From NCBI RefSeq assembly GCF_000317285.1, contig NZ_AJLN01000037.1:62001-126000 (forward strand): a DNA stretch of 64,000 nt, read 5' to 3'. The DNA comes from Chlorogloeopsis fritschii PCC 6912. GTDB taxonomy: Bacteria; Cyanobacteriota; Cyanobacteriia; Cyanobacteriales; Nostocaceae. Below the pieces are notes generated by a model that did not search any database, was not told the origin of the DNA, and worked only from the letters and a program-made list of their open reading frames with translations. This document shows, piece by piece, positions 29,520 through 40,187 of this stretch (its first letter is position 1; the number at the start of each line of letters is the position of its first letter). Made by a program: the position numbers and the translations under genes.

Positions 29520-29617
29520 TCAGGCATAATGTTTCAGTTCCCAGATGGTGAGAACAAAATGGTTAGTATACACTTGATGCTGATGTTGGATACAGTCAGT
29601 AATGATGGAAGCGGCAA

Positions 29618-30718
29618 ATGAACATATACAGCTTCCTTAAGGCTCTTGGTATTGCCGATCCTAGCGGTTCCGGCTGGTTGGCAGTGGTATTTACATTTTT
29701 ATTAGCCTGGGTTGTAACGTGGCGTTTAATTCCGGCAGTACGTAAATTTGCCTTGCGTGTTGGTTGGGCTGATCAACCAAATGCACGACGACTAAACCGA
29801 GAACCTTTGCCAAATGCAGGTGGTTTGGCTATTTATGCCGGAGTAATAGCAGCATTGGTGCTAGCTAGCCTCTTAAGACCCATTGAACTCCAAAATGTAT
29901 TGGCTCAGGTGCTCACAATCCTCTTAGGCGGTTCGATATTAGTACTTGTAGGCTTTATCGACGATCAGTTCGGCTTACCTGCCACTGTCCGCCTGTTGGT
30001 GCAAACTCTCACAGCACTGCTATTGGTTGCTAATGGCATCAGCATTCAAGTTACTTTTGGCACTCCCATAGATTCTATACTCTCGATCTTGCTGACAGTG
30101 CTTTGGGTAGTGGGAATTACTAATGCCATTAACTTAATGGATGGTATGGATGGGTTGGCAGGAGGAGTTAGCTTTATTACTGCCATGAGTTTATTAGCGG
30201 TGTCAGCACAATATCCCAATTGGGCTGCGGCGACGTTAGTTTTAGCAGCTTTAGGAGGAGCGGCGCTGGGTTTTTTGCGACATAACTTTCACCCATCCCG
30301 GATCATTATGGGTGATGCTGGAGCATACTTTTTCGGCTATGTCCTAGCAGCAACCACTATTATTGGTAATTTGCAAGTAACTACAGTTTTCTCTTTAGTA
30401 CCTCCAGTTTTGTTTCTACTTTTGCCAGTACTGGACACTACACAAGTGTTTGTCAGACGACTTTTGGCAGGGAAAAATCCTATGAGTACCCCTGGCAAAG
30501 ATCACCTACACCACCGCTTGCTAGCTTGGGGTTTGTCTCAACGTCACGCCGCGCTCACCCTTTGGTCAATTACTTTGGTGTGCAACTGGTTGGCAATGAG
30601 AATCCGAGGTATGAGTTTACCAGTGATGCTTGCCACCACCGTAAGCATCATCATTCTTTTGGGCTTTACTGTTTGGCAAAAGGTACGAGCAACTGAAAAT
30701 GACACGAGGACAAAGTGA
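29618..30718 (+). CDS. MraY/WecA family polyprenyl-phosphate GlcNAc-1-phosphate transferase
   Basis: A 366-residue polytopic protein with about ten membrane helices. Motifs are LPNAGGLAIY, the acidic FIDDQFGLP (near 113), and NAINLMDGMDGLAGG (near 170), all typical of WecA/TagO rather than MraY, plus the His-rich cytoplasmic loop DHLHHRLL near 290. It loads the first sugar phosphate onto undecaprenyl phosphate for cell-wall or surface polysaccharide synthesis. GGAAG precedes the ATG. Confidence 0.9.
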   Translation: MNIYSFLKALGIADPSGSGWLAVVFTFLLAWVVTWRLIPAVRKFALRVGWADQPNARRLNREPLPNAGGLAIYAGVIAALVLASLLRPIELQNVLAQVLTILLGGSILVLVGFIDDQFGLPATVRLLVQTLTALLLVANGISIQVTFGTPIDSILSILLTVLWVVGITNAINLMDGMDGLAGGVSFITAMSLLAVSAQYPNWAAATLVLAALGGAALGFLRHNFHPSRIIMGDAGAYFFGYVLAATTIIGNLQVTTVFSLVPPVLFLLLPVLDTTQVFVRRLLAGKNPMSTPGKDHLHHRLLAWGLSQRHAALTLWSITLVCNWLAMRIRGMSLPVMLATTVSIIILLGFTVWQKVRATENDTRTK

Positions 30719-30888
30719 CACGGGGAATCAAGAGGACGCAAGGACACGGAGAATCTTGAATCACGTTCTTGCCCCTTGTCTCCCCACGCCAGTCGCCCCA
30801 AGTCGGGGAGCCAGCGCCGTGGGCGGGTTCCTCTCCCCCTCTCCTTGTCCTCTTCCTAGCCCCTAACCCCCACTCCCCACTTTGGTAT
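30719..30888. repeat. GC-rich repeat and STRR between convergent genes
   Basis: This gap contains GGAGCCAGCGCCGTGGGCGGGTT-type words like those after ftsI, and CCCC/CTCC-rich heptamers. No separate terminator could be picked out with confidence. Confidence 0.55.
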
Positions 30889-32072
<1,184 letters not shown>

Positions 32073-32390
32073 ATGTCTACTAAAAAGCAATTCAACAGCT
32101 TCGAGGAGATGCTGTCTGGTTCTGATGTACCCGTATTGGTAGATTTTTACGCTGAATGGTGCGGCCCTTGTCGGATGATGGCCACAATCTTAGAGCAAGT
32201 CAATGCTCAACTCCAAGGGCGGATAAGGGTTGTAAAGATAGACACCGAGAAATATCCTCAGTTAGCTAACGATTATCAAGTTTACGCTCTACCAACTTTA
32301 GTACTTTTCAAGCAGGGGAAACCAGTGGAACGAATTGAGGGGGTGTTGCAATCCTCAGATTTAATGCAACGTCTAGAATCTTTGATTTAA
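32073..32390 (+). CDS. Thioredoxin
   Basis: A 105-residue thioredoxin with the active site EWCGPCRMM (Cys30 and Cys33) and the cis-Pro segment YALPTLVLFKQG. It reduces target disulfides in the cytoplasm using electrons from a thioredoxin reductase. I chose the ATG at 32073 over a GTG at 32064. A hairpin about 160 bases downstream may end its transcript. Confidence 0.94.
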   Translation: MSTKKQFNSFEEMLSGSDVPVLVDFYAEWCGPCRMMATILEQVNAQLQGRIRVVKIDTEKYPQLANDYQVYALPTLVLFKQGKPVERIEGVLQSSDLMQRLESLI

Positions 32391-32548
32391 CTAAAGGATT
32401 TAATTACAGCAGAATACCCTGCGGCAGCCGCTGTTGCGTCTACAGGAGCCAGAAGTTAGTAGCCAGAAGTAAAATAGGCATGATAATGACTTTGAGGCTC
32501 AAGTTTTGTATTTCAACAACTTGAAATTCGCTGTATTTTTAATATTAG

Positions 32549-32600
32549 GAAACGGGGTACAGGAAAATTGAACTTATCTGTACCCTGTTTCTATATTTTT
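32549..32600 (+). terminator. Likely terminator downstream of thioredoxin
   Basis: GAAACGGGGTACAG (from 32549) pairs with CTGTACCCTGTTTC (32578-32591), followed by a T-rich tail. The loop is about 14 bases. It is roughly 160 bases past the stop codon. Confidence 0.65.
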
Positions 32601-32675
32601 ATTTATTTCCTTTGTATTTATAAAATTAATTCACAGCTTGTACCAATTGCTTTGTTGCAATTGTTGTAACAATTG

Positions 32676-32745
32676 TTGTAGGGTGGGCACCACCTAATTT
32701 TCCTCAAACCCTTATTGTTAGGTAGAAAGCAGTGCCCACCTCATG
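32676..32745. repeat. Degenerate copy of the GGTGGGCA/TGCCCACC repeat
   Basis: GTTGTAGGGTGGGCACCA and AGCAGTGCCCACCTCA form the inner arms seen in the 13724-13845 element, but the TCTTGCACC ends are missing. The gap 32391-32910 has no gene. A direct repeat of AATTGTTGTA lies just upstream (32658-32680). Confidence 0.65.
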
Positions 32746-32910
32746 TCTGCCATTCATAAAATTAAGCTGCTACGCAACATCAGGAGGTATCGATTCGTCA
32801 TCAGATCCAAAAGCAAGTTTGCTTAATTTCCGGATCTGGTTAGATCGGAATTGGTGTTAACTTTTAGTGTCGTAGTTTTTGAGATACACAGTAGCAGCAA
32901 TTAAGCGGTT

Positions 32911-33597
32911 ATGATGATGCGTCGATTTTTAAGTGTTTTGTCCTTAGTAGCATTATTACAATACTTTCCAGCAAAAGCTGATGCCCAAGTACAAACAGAT
33001 TCTAAACAAGTATCAGAGCGTCAAATTCAACAGCTAATTGCTGTCAACTGGATGACTAATTACTCAGACAACAATTTTCATCCAGAAAAAATTCTCAACC
33101 GAGCAGAATTAGCCTCAACGATGGTGAAAGTGTTTCGACTGGATAAACGCCAAGTAGCCAGCAAAGAGAATATTGTAGTTACAGATGTACCTTCCTCACA
33201 CCCGGCTTTTAATGATATTCAGCTAGTCTTAAAAACGGACATTATGAAAGGCTATCGGGGAAATTTATTTTTTCCCAATCAAAGGGTGACAAGGGCAGAA
33301 GCTTTAGCAATTTTTGCTCAAGCTTACGGAGTATTTCAATTTTCTGATGAAACTGTTCAGGAAATACTTACCCCATTTCCCGATGCCTCATCTATTCCGA
33401 CTTGGGCAAGAAAAGCGATCGCTACAGTCGTGGCTGAAGGATTTGTCAACACAGATGCCCAAGGCAATATTGCTCCTTTAAAACCGATGACACGCGGTGA
33501 TATGGCTTATATCTTAAGTCAGTATTTAAACAGACAACAGCCACAATCCGAAACACCAGAAGCACCTCCTGCACCTAATAGCCTTTTAGAAAAGTAG
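32911..33597 (+). CDS. Secreted S-layer homology (SLH) domain protein
   Basis: A 228-residue protein with an N-terminal signal peptide (about 1-25, cleaved near AKADAQ) and at least two SLH-type repeats: FHPEKILNRAELASTMVKV and FFPNQRVTRAEALAIFAQAY, with a third TRGDMAYILSQYL. SLH domains bind secondary cell-wall polymers or peptidoglycan; in cyanobacteria they often anchor outer-membrane or periplasmic proteins. No porin barrel follows, so this is a free SLH protein. Confidence 0.82.
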   Translation: MMMRRFLSVLSLVALLQYFPAKADAQVQTDSKQVSERQIQQLIAVNWMTNYSDNNFHPEKILNRAELASTMVKVFRLDKRQVASKENIVVTDVPSSHPAFNDIQLVLKTDIMKGYRGNLFFPNQRVTRAEALAIFAQAYGVFQFSDETVQEILTPFPDASSIPTWARKAIATVVAEGFVNTDAQGNIAPLKPMTRGDMAYILSQYLNRQQPQSETPEAPPAPNSLLEK

Positions 33598-33639
33598 TGG
33601 TTAGCGAACCAATACGGTTCAGTTAAAGATTTGGAGTGA

Positions 33640-33860
33640 GATTTGGTGAAGTGTACAGACGCGACGGCAGTCGCTACAACGGGGGAAACCCTCCGAAGTT
33701 CTGAACGGCGGCTTCCGTCGCACCCTTACGGAAAGCCGCCTCCGGCGTCTACAGACTTCTCTCCGCAACGCGCTGCCTCAAATTTCGCGTCTCTACATTG
33801 CTGTGTAAAAATCTCTTCCCTATCCCCTATCCCCTGTCCCCTATCACCTATCTTCAAAAA
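33640..33860. repeat. GC-rich repeat followed by CCCCTAT heptamers
   Basis: Words GCGACGGCAGTCGCTACAACGG, GGAAAGCCGCCTCCGGCG and CAACGCGCTGCC repeat elements found near 4950-5380 and 38700-38850. From 33815 a CCCCTATC/CCCCTGT heptamer run follows. The gap 33598-33984 otherwise holds only the upstream region of dxs. Confidence 0.7.
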
Positions 33861-33984
33861 TAGGGGTGGTTTAACGTAATGAAATAATAACGATAATTTA
33901 TGGTCACCTACTTCAAAATTGTTTTTCATCCAAAGGAGCATGGGAAAATCAGAATATAAGATCTAGAGAGGAAAACGCTATAGT

Positions 33985-35892
33985 ATGCATTTGAGCGAAA
34001 TCACCCATCCCAATCAGTTGCATGGATTATCTATCCGGCAGCTACAACAGATTGCCCGTCAGATTCGGGATAAGCACCTACAAACAGTAGCAGCCACCGG
34101 AGGGCATTTGGGGCCGGGATTGGGTGTTGTAGAGTTAACTTTAGGGCTTTATCAAACACTGGATTTAGACCGCGATAAGGTAATTTGGGATGTAGGACAT
34201 CAGGCATATCCCCACAAACTAATTACAGGACGTTACAGCAGTTTCCATACACTGCGGCAAAAAGACGGTATTGCTGGTTACCTCAAGCGTTGCGAAAATA
34301 AATTTGACCATTTCGGCGCAGGGCACGCTTCAACCAGTATTTCTGCTGCCTTGGGCATGGCTTTAGCGCGAGATCAAAAAGAAGAAAAATTTAAAGTTGT
34401 AGCCATTATCGGCGATGGAGCGCTGACTGGTGGTATGGCATTAGAAGCTATCAATCATGCCGGACATTTGCCCAAAACTAATTTGTTGGTTGTCCTCAAC
34501 GATAATGAGATGTCCATATCTCCAAATGTTGGTGCCATTCCCCGCTACTTAAACAAAATGCGTTTGAGTGGCCCAGTGCAGTTTCTTAAGGATAACTTTG
34601 AGGAACAATTTAAACAAATTCCTTTTGTGGGTGAGTCTTTGTCTCCCGAACTAGGACGTATCAAAGAAGGAATGAAGCGTTTAGCTGTTCCGAAAGTGGG
34701 GGCAGTTTTTGAAGAACTAGGCTTTACTTATATGGGGCCTGTAGATGGACACAGTTTAGAAGAATTAATAGCCACGTTCCAACAAGCACACCAAATTCAA
34801 GGCCCAGTTTTAGTACACGTGGCAACAGTGAAGGGAAAAGGTTACGAAATTGCCGAAAAAGATCAAGTAGGCTACCATGCCCAATCTCCCTTTAACCTAA
34901 CCACAGGGAAAGCTATCCCCTCTAACAAACCCAAACCCCCTGCCTACTCGAAAGTTTTTGCTCATACTTTAGTCAAACTTGCCGAACAAAACCCAAAAAT
35001 CATCGGGATTACGGCAGCAATGGCAACGGGAACAGGCTTAGATAAACTGCAAGCCAAGCTGCCCAATCAATATATCGATGTGGGTATTGCCGAACAACAC
35101 GCTGTGACTCTCGCTGCCGGGTTGTCAACAGAAGGTATGCGTCCCGTCGTTGCTATTTACTCCACCTTTTTGCAACGTGCCTACGACCAAATTATTCACG
35201 ATGTTTGCATCCAAAACTTGCCTGTGTTTTTCTGCATGGATCGGGCGGGTATTGTTGGTGCAGATGGCCCCACCCACCAGGGTATGTATGATATCGCCTA
35301 TTTACGGTGCATTCCCAATATGGTGCTGATGGCACCCAAAGACGAAGCCGAACTACAGCGCATGATAGTTACAGGCATTGATTATACCAAAGGGCCGATC
35401 GCCATGCGCTTTCCCCGTGGTAATGGCTACGGCGTTCCCTTAATGGAAGAAGGCTGGGAACCCCTAGAAATTGGCAAAGGAGAAATTCTCCGTCACGGTG
35501 ATGACGTGTTAATGGTCAGCTATGGCACAATGGTAAATCCAGCCCTGCAAGCGGCAGAAGTTCTCAGCGAACATGGTATTCAAGCTACTGTGATTAATGC
35601 CCGTTTTGCCAAACCTCTGGATACTGAATTAATTTTCCCATTGGCTAGGAAAATCGGTCGCGTTGTCACCCTAGAAGAAGGCTGTGTCATGGGTGGTTTT
35701 GGTTCCGCAGTGGCAGAAGCGCTGTTAGATGCGGATATTATGGTTCCAATTAAGCGGATCGGCGTACCAGATATTCTTGTGGAACACGCAGAACCTAATG
35801 AATCTAAAGCAGAATTAGGTTTAACTAGTCCGCAAATAGCTCAAAGAGTATTAGAAGCTTTCTTTCAACAACAGTTATCTGCTGTAAGTTAG
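33985..35892 (+). CDS. dxs: 1-deoxy-D-xylulose-5-phosphate synthase
   Basis: A 635-residue thiamine-diphosphate enzyme. The conserved [16 protein letters not shown], the ThDP/Mg motif [15 protein letters not shown] (near 150) through [13 protein letters not shown], and the transketolase-like [15 protein letters not shown] (Glu general acid near 370) are present. It joins pyruvate and glyceraldehyde-3-phosphate to make DXP, the first step of the MEP isoprenoid route that supplies carotenoids and the phytyl tail of chlorophyll. Length is typical. Confidence 0.98.
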   Translation: MHLSEITHPNQLHGLSIRQLQQIARQIRDKHLQTVAATGGHLGPGLGVVELTLGLYQTLDLDRDKVIWDVGHQAYPHKLITGRYSSFHTLRQKDGIAGYLKRCENKFDHFGAGHASTSISAALGMALARDQKEEKFKVVAIIGDGALTGGMALEAINHAGHLPKTNLLVVLNDNEMSISPNVGAIPRYLNKMRLSGPVQFLKDNFEEQFKQIPFVGESLSPELGRIKEGMKRLAVPKVGAVFEELGFTYMGPVDGHSLEELIATFQQAHQIQGPVLVHVATVKGKGYEIAEKDQVGYHAQSPFNLTTGKAIPSNKPKPPAYSKVFAHTLVKLAEQNPKIIGITAAMATGTGLDKLQAKLPNQYIDVGIAEQHAVTLAAGLSTEGMRPVVAIYSTFLQRAYDQIIHDVCIQNLPVFFCMDRAGIVGADGPTHQGMYDIAYLRCIPNMVLMAPKDEAELQRMIVTGIDYTKGPIAMRFPRGNGYGVPLMEEGWEPLEIGKGEILRHGDDVLMVSYGTMVNPALQAAEVLSEHGIQATVINARFAKPLDTELIFPLARKIGRVVTLEEGCVMGGFGSAVAEALLDADIMVPIKRIGVPDILVEHAEPNESKAELGLTSPQIAQRVLEAFFQQQLSAVS

Positions 35893-36037
35893 AACTCAGA
35901 ACTCAGTTACGCCAGTAAAGTGCGTTATGGACATTAGTCCTAACGCACCAAAAATCTAGGATGGTGTGGAGACAAAACGCCAGAACTAGTAGAATTGCTA
36001 ACGTTACTATCTAAAAAATTTAATTAAATTTCCTTCC

Positions 36038-37099
36038 ATGAACTCTTCCACAAACCAAGTTTATCCGGTTATTTGGCATAATAACGCTGTTTCGCTCATT
36101 GACCAAACCCGCATACCTAACGAATATACATTTGTAGAAATTAGCCGCAGCGAAGATATGGCAGTGGCAATCAAAACTATGATTGTCCGAGGTGCGCCAG
36201 CTATTGGTGTTGCAGCTGCTTATGGAATTTATCTTGGGGCAACGGAAATTCACACAGACAACCGCGATGAGTTTTTGAACCACTTGGAGAACGTAGCCGA
36301 GATGCTACGTTCTACCCGCCCTACAGCAGTAAATTTATTTTGGGCAATTTCGCGGATGATGAAGATTGCCTATGAAACACTGGGCACTGTGGATGAAATC
36401 AAACAAGTCCTTTTTCAAACTGCCCAAATTATTAATGCCGAAGATTTGCAAACTTGTCAGGCGATCGGTGATAACGGCTTAAAAGTTTTACCTTCCAATC
36501 CAGAAAAGTTAACGCTGCTTACTCACTGTAATGCCGGGGCACTAGCAACTGCTGGTTATGGTACTGCTTTAGGTGTGGTGCGTTCCGCTTGGCGAGAAGG
36601 ACGGTTGGCAAGGTTATTTGCTGACGAAACCCGTCCCAGACTACAAGGCGCAAAACTCACTGCTTGGGAATGTGTACAAGAAGGCATTCCTGTTACGGTA
36701 ATCACTGACAACATGGCTGCCCACTGTATGAAGCGGGGTTTGATTCATGCAGTAGTAGTTGGTGCTGATAGAATTGCTGCTAACGGAGATACGGCTAACA
36801 AAATTGGAACGTATAGTTTAGCACTAGTATCGAAGGCACATAATATTCCTTTCTTTGTGGCTGCACCCCTTTCTACGATTGATTTTTCTCTATCTGATGG
36901 CGATCAAATTCCAATTGAGGAACGCGATCCCGCAGAAATTTACCAAGTTGGCGACACTATCCTGACACCATCCGGGGCAGAATTTTACAATCCAGCTTTT
37001 GATGTTACTCCGGCAGAATTTATTACAGGAATCATTACGGAGAAAGGCACATTTGCTCCTGGTGAATTAAGACGCTTGCAGGAAAAGCAAGTGGTTTAA
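36038..37099 (+). CDS. mtnA: Methylthioribose-1-phosphate isomerase
   Basis: A 353-residue protein of the eIF2B-like isomerase family. [16 protein letters not shown] (near 50), [19 protein letters not shown] (near 165, catalytic Cys), and [20 protein letters not shown] (near 245, catalytic Asp) are diagnostic of MtnA. It converts methylthioribose-1-phosphate to the ribulose form in methionine salvage. No other mtn genes are adjacent. It is followed by a repeat-rich 600-base gap. Confidence 0.95.
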   Translation: MNSSTNQVYPVIWHNNAVSLIDQTRIPNEYTFVEISRSEDMAVAIKTMIVRGAPAIGVAAAYGIYLGATEIHTDNRDEFLNHLENVAEMLRSTRPTAVNLFWAISRMMKIAYETLGTVDEIKQVLFQTAQIINAEDLQTCQAIGDNGLKVLPSNPEKLTLLTHCNAGALATAGYGTALGVVRSAWREGRLARLFADETRPRLQGAKLTAWECVQEGIPVTVITDNMAAHCMKRGLIHAVVVGADRIAANGDTANKIGTYSLALVSKAHNIPFFVAAPLSTIDFSLSDGDQIPIEERDPAEIYQVGDTILTPSGAEFYNPAFDVTPAEFITGIITEKGTFAPGELRRLQEKQVV

Positions 37100-37438
37100 G
37101 TAGAAAGCAAAGGGCAGTAGACACGTTCGCTTCATATGTACGTTAACTAGCAGTTATCTTCTGGGTAGCTGCTAGAAGCGCTGCCCCATCATCATCGTTA
37201 TTAGGTTCAACCTGGTAACGAAAACAGAGCTTCTGGCTCTCTCAATCCTGCGACGTAGATGCGGAACTGTTACTTACAGAAGTTGCTACGCGCTTACCGT
37301 ATGGTACCCGTTCGTTGTTTAGCGTAGCCCTTCCGCCAGGTTATAGATGTTCCCGCAGTTAGGGTGCAGGATTATCAGTTTACGAACAAGAACATATAGC
37401 AGGAAATAGGGAACAGCCTTGAAAGCGGCTTAACTGAT

Positions 37439-37530
37439 ATCTTGCACCTTTCTCAATAACCGTAGGGTGGGCATTGCTTAGATTTGGCTCAAAACCTTAT
37501 TTTTACGATATGGGCAATGCCCACCTTACA
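37439..37530. mobile_element. MITE-like repeat, TCTTGCACC family (partial copy)
   Basis: It begins ATCTTGCACC, continues through AACCGTAGGGTGGGCATTGC and reaches GGGCAATGCCCACCTTACAA, matching the 13724-13845 element; the far terminal repeat is lost. The gap 37100-37619 also contains a palindrome-bearing word GGTTCAACCTGGTAACG near 37204 that resembles a sequence near 47590. Confidence 0.65.
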
Positions 37531-37619
37531 ATGTCCTTATTTGATGATTAGGCATTGTCCTAATCTATCCGGCAACTGCTATGTATGCAAATAATCACGA
37601 ATTCTTAACTCTATTAATC

Positions 37620-37766
37620 TAATATTTGCTGTATTTATAAAAGCCTAATTTAAGTAATAATACCCCTAAGAGTTTCTCGTTGTATGAAAGTAGCATTTCA
37701 ATTTACAAAACAGTAATTCCAAATAATTATTTACTTACAGAATAACTTTATCTCGGAGTCAAAATC
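37620..37766 (+). promoter_or_regulatory. Conserved upstream block of leader-peptide gene, copy 1
   Basis: About 147 bases that recur almost unchanged before each of the three peptide genes (also 38168-38316 and 39014-39160). Shared words include ATTTGCTGTATTTATAAAAG, GTTGTATGAAAGTAGC, and AATTATTTACTTA just before the gene. The block must contain promoter and leader. A translation-initiation word is not obvious (GGAGTC in copy 1, AGAGGC in copies 2 and 3). Confidence 0.7.
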
Positions 37767-37982
37767 ATGTTAAACAACAAGCAAAAACTACGTCGTCAAA
37801 CAACACAACAGATTGTTCAGAACTTCCAGTCTTTTGAGCAATTAACAGAGAGTGAAGCAGAAAAAGTTATCGGTGGTTTAGTGACTGAAGCTGAAGCTGT
37901 CTTTACTCAATTCAAAAGACAGCTCATTTTAGGAGATTTTGGGTTTGAAATTTCAGCAACAGCCCTCGAATTTATTGAATAA
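37767..37982 (+). CDS. Double-glycine leader peptide, copy 1
   Basis: A 71-residue precursor. The N-terminal part ends FEQLTESEAEKVIGG, a classical double-glycine leader (Gly36-Gly37, with hydrophobic residues at -4, -7 and -12) of the kind cut by peptidase-containing ABC transporters. The predicted mature part is 34 residues (LVTEAEAVFTQFKRQ... to EFIE), acidic, amphipathic and without Cys, Ser-rich or ring-forming patterns. It differs from copies 2 and 3 by a handful of residues. No modification enzyme or exporter lies nearby. I infer an exported, unmodified peptide; bacteriocin or signal roles are both possible. Confidence 0.75.
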   Translation: MLNNKQKLRRQTTQQIVQNFQSFEQLTESEAEKVIGGLVTEAEAVFTQFKRQLILGDFGFEISATALEFIE

Positions 37983-38012
37983 AAATTTTTAGCTTCTTAC
38001 TTTGTTTCTCAC

Positions 38013-38036
38013 CAGTGGAATTTCTTCCACTGTTTT
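38013..38036 (+). terminator. Terminator of leader-peptide gene, copy 1
   Basis: CAGTGGAA (38013-38020), loop TTTC, TTCCACTG (38025-38032), then TTTTTT. Perfect 8-bp stem, 30 bases past the stop. Confidence 0.9.
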
Positions 38037-38167
38037 TTATTGCGTTATTTTTGTCAGTTGTCTATCTCAATTAATATTGGTGCGATCGCTAGTAAATTTA
38101 ATAGATGCTGTCAACAAATTCTCATAGAGTACATCAACTGCAAATCAGGCTATCATTATCCAATCAA

Positions 38168-38316
38168 GTCTAGTATTTGCTGTATTTATAAAAGCCTTTT
38201 TAAGTAATAATACCCCTAAGAGTTTCTCGTTGTATGAAAGTAGCATTTCAATTTACAAAACAGTAATTTCAAATAATTATTTACTTAGAGAATAGCTTTA
38301 CCTCAGAGGCAAAATC
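38168..38316 (+). promoter_or_regulatory. Conserved upstream block, copy 2
   Basis: Nearly identical to the block at 37620-37766, differing by a few substitutions and a small deletion (AAGCCTTTTTAAG rather than AAGCCTAATTTAAG). A further shared segment (38041-38167) lies before it and recurs at 38884-39013. Confidence 0.7.
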
Positions 38317-38532
38317 ATGTTAAACAACAAGCAAAAAGTACGCCGTCAAACAACACAACAGATTGCTCATAAATTCCACTATTTTGAGCAATTAACAGAG
38401 AGTGAAGCAGAAAAAGTTGTCGGTGGTTTAGTGACTGAAGCTGAAGCTATCTTTACTCAATTCAAGAGACAGCTCATCTTAGGAAACTTTGAGTTTGAAA
38501 TTTCAGCAACAGCTCTCGAATTTATTGAATAA
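38317..38532 (+). CDS. Double-glycine leader peptide, copy 2
   Basis: A 71-residue paralogue with the leader FEQLTESEAEKVVGG. It is the most divergent copy: AHKFHY replaces QNFQS-type residues in the leader, VVGG replaces VIGG, and the core has GNFEF in place of GDFGF. Core length and the acidic ending ALEFIE are unchanged. Substitutions concentrate at a few positions while length is fixed, which argues for purifying selection on an expressed peptide. Confidence 0.75.
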   Translation: MLNNKQKVRRQTTQQIAHKFHYFEQLTESEAEKVVGGLVTEAEAIFTQFKRQLILGNFEFEISATALEFIE

Positions 38533-38561
38533 AAATTTTAGCTTCTTGCTTTCTTGCTCAC

Positions 38562-38588
38562 CAGTGGAAGAAATTCCACTGTTTTTTT
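38562..38588 (+). terminator. Terminator of leader-peptide gene, copy 2
   Basis: CAGTGGAA (38562-38569), loop GAAA, TTCCACTG (38574-38581), then a run of T. Confidence 0.88.
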
Positions 38589-38593
38589 ATTTG

Positions 38594-38883
38594 TTCACAT
38601 CTGTCTTGAAAGGCAGAAGGGAAAGATTCACTTTCATTTCTTTGTTGTGAACTCTGCTCATGAATGTCTTGCACCAGTTTTTTGATTGCGATTTTTGTAA
38701 GGAGGAGCAACGCTTTCGGAGGAAACCTCGCTCCGGTTACCCTACGGGAACGCCTCCGGCGAACGCAGTCGCACGCCAGGTGACGCCAGTCGCTACAACG
38801 GGGGAGAACCCCCCTTACGGGAAGAAACCGGAGGCGTCTTGTGACTTCTCTCCACCCTACGGTTAAAGGAGCAAGATATCAGT
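38594..38883. mobile_element. Insertion splitting the second repeat unit: TCTTGCACC element with GC-rich core
   Basis: In copy 1 the terminator runs straight into GCGTTATTTTTGTCAG (38041); in copy 2 about 290 bases lie between them. The insert contains TCTTGCACCAG (38667-38677) plus GATTGCGATTTTTGTAAGG, and at its other end CACCCTACGGTTAAAGGAGCAAGAT, the two ends of the 13724-13845 family. Its middle (38704-38850) has been replaced by GC-rich words (CCTCCGGCGAACGCAGTCGC) of the 4950-5380 type. It is therefore a nested repeat and postdates the duplication of the peptide unit. Confidence 0.75.
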
Positions 38884-39013
38884 TTGCGTTATTTTTGTCA
38901 GTTGACTATCTCAATTAATATTGGTGCGATCGCTAGTAAATTTAATAGATGCTGTCAACAAATTCTCCTAGAGTACATCAACTGCAAATCAGGCTATCAT
39001 TATCCAATCAAGT

Positions 39014-39160
39014 CTAGTATTTGCTGTATTTATAAAAGCCTTTTTAAGTAATATTACTTCTAATAGTTTGTTGTTGTATGAAAGTAGCATTTCAATTTAC
39101 AAAACAGTAATTTCAAATAATTATTTACTTAGAGAATAGCTTTACCTCAGAGGCAAAATC
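39014..39160 (+). promoter_or_regulatory. Conserved upstream block, copy 3
   Basis: Third copy of the shared upstream block. It differs most around 39055-39075 (ATTACTTCTAATAGTTTGTTG). The 60 bases next to the gene are identical to copy 2. Confidence 0.7.
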
Positions 39161-39376
39161 ATGTTAAACAACAAGCAAAAAGTACGCCGTCAAACAACAC
39201 AACAGATTGCTCAGAACTTCCAGTCTTTTGAGCAATTAACAGAGAGTGAAGCAGAAAAAGTTATCGGTGGTTTAGTGACTGAAGCTGAAGCTGTCTTTAC
39301 TCAATTCAAAAGACAGCTCATCTTAGGAGACTTTGGGTTGGAAATTGCAGCAACAGCTCTCGATTTTATTGAATAA
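39161..39376 (+). CDS. Double-glycine leader peptide, copy 3
   Basis: A 71-residue paralogue. Its first 60 residues are almost identical to copy 1 (leader FEQLTESEAEKVIGG); the C-terminus differs conservatively (GLEIAATALDFIE). The mixture of copy 1-like coding sequence and copy 2-like upstream sequence suggests recombination between units. Confidence 0.75.
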   Translation: MLNNKQKVRRQTTQQIAQNFQSFEQLTESEAEKVIGGLVTEAEAVFTQFKRQLILGDFGLEIAATALDFIE

Positions 39377-39406
39377 AAACTTTCAGATTCTTGCTTTATT
39401 TCTCAT

Positions 39407-39432
39407 CAGTGGAGTTTCTTCCACTGTTTTTT
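39407..39432 (+). terminator. Terminator of leader-peptide gene, copy 3
   Basis: CAGTGGA pairs with TCCACTG (39407-39426, with an inner G-T pair), followed by TTTTTT. Confidence 0.85.
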
Positions 39433-39686
39433 ATTTGTGTTGTTTTTGTCAGTTGTCTATCTCAATTAATGTTGGTGCGATCGCTAGTAAATTTAATAGG
39501 CACTAGAAAAATTTTTCGTAGAGTACATCAACCATTATCCACCAGATTTATTAGCTATCTGAGTATAAACACAAAAAAGCCAGTATAAATAATCTAACTG
39601 GCAAAAGTACATTTCAAGAGTAAAATGAATCAACAAGAGGAAAAATGTGCAGATTTTAATTCAAGGATTACAACCAAATTCCTTAA

Positions 39687-40154
39687 TTATGGATCGAGTG
39701 AATACTTCATATTAATTCTAATTGTTGTATCCTTTTTTAAGGAAAAACTAGCATCTTGAAACTTTGGTACCCCCTTTAGCATTGATACAGTTGGATTTTT
39801 AGAAATACCAAAACCTTCTTGGGGCATACCTAAAAAGTCTCTGTTTAATTTGTAGTCTCCATTTTGATCGTCTACTACAGCGACAGCATAAGTTCCTGGC
39901 TTTAACCCGCTGAACTCCTTTTTTACAGAACTTCCTTGAATTTTAACGCAACCACTTTTTACTTCACTAGTATCACTTAAAGGAAATCCTCGTTCATCAC
40001 CATGTATTCTCAGACAAATCTGCCCTTTTTGGTTACGGATTCCATCGACTACAACAGTTAATTTTATGGTAGGTTTAGAATTAGCCGTTGCCAGGTTAAA
40101 AACGGCTAGATTAGAAAGCAAAAAAAGACTAAAGAGAACTGTTTTTTTGAACAT
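39687..40154 (-). CDS. Exported DUF2141 protein
   Basis: A 155-residue protein with an N-terminal signal peptide (about 1-25, ending ATANS) and the DUF2141 signature DQNGDYKLNRDFLGMPQEG followed by GFGISKNP. The family is a secreted beta-sandwich of unknown function. It is the last gene of the minus-strand block and starts 33 bases after the SDR gene ends, so it is probably co-transcribed and may act in transport or display of the product. Confidence 0.82.
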   Translation of the reverse strand: MFKKTVLFSLFLLSNLAVFNLATANSKPTIKLTVVVDGIRNQKGQICLRIHGDERGFPLSDTSEVKSGCVKIQGSSVKKEFSGLKPGTYAVAVVDDQNGDYKLNRDFLGMPQEGFGISKNPTVSMLKGVPKFQDASFSLKKDTTIRINMKYSLDP

Positions 40155-40187
40155 AACTATGAATTTACATTAGATATTTGCTGGTTT

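Noticed and set aside
37195-37250. Possible structured RNA shared with 47583-47640 (GGTTCAACCTGG / GGTTGAACCTGATCACG, followed by CTGGCTCTxTCAATC)
   Set aside because: Similarity is short and found by eye only. It may be another small repeat; not strong enough to call.
37767-39376. The three peptide copies as an assembly artefact
   Set aside because: The units differ by scattered substitutions and one contains a unique insertion, so they are real diverged duplicates.
37620-39500. A CRISPR-like array
   Set aside because: The repeated units are over 500 bases long and contain genes; there are no short regularly spaced repeats and no cas genes.
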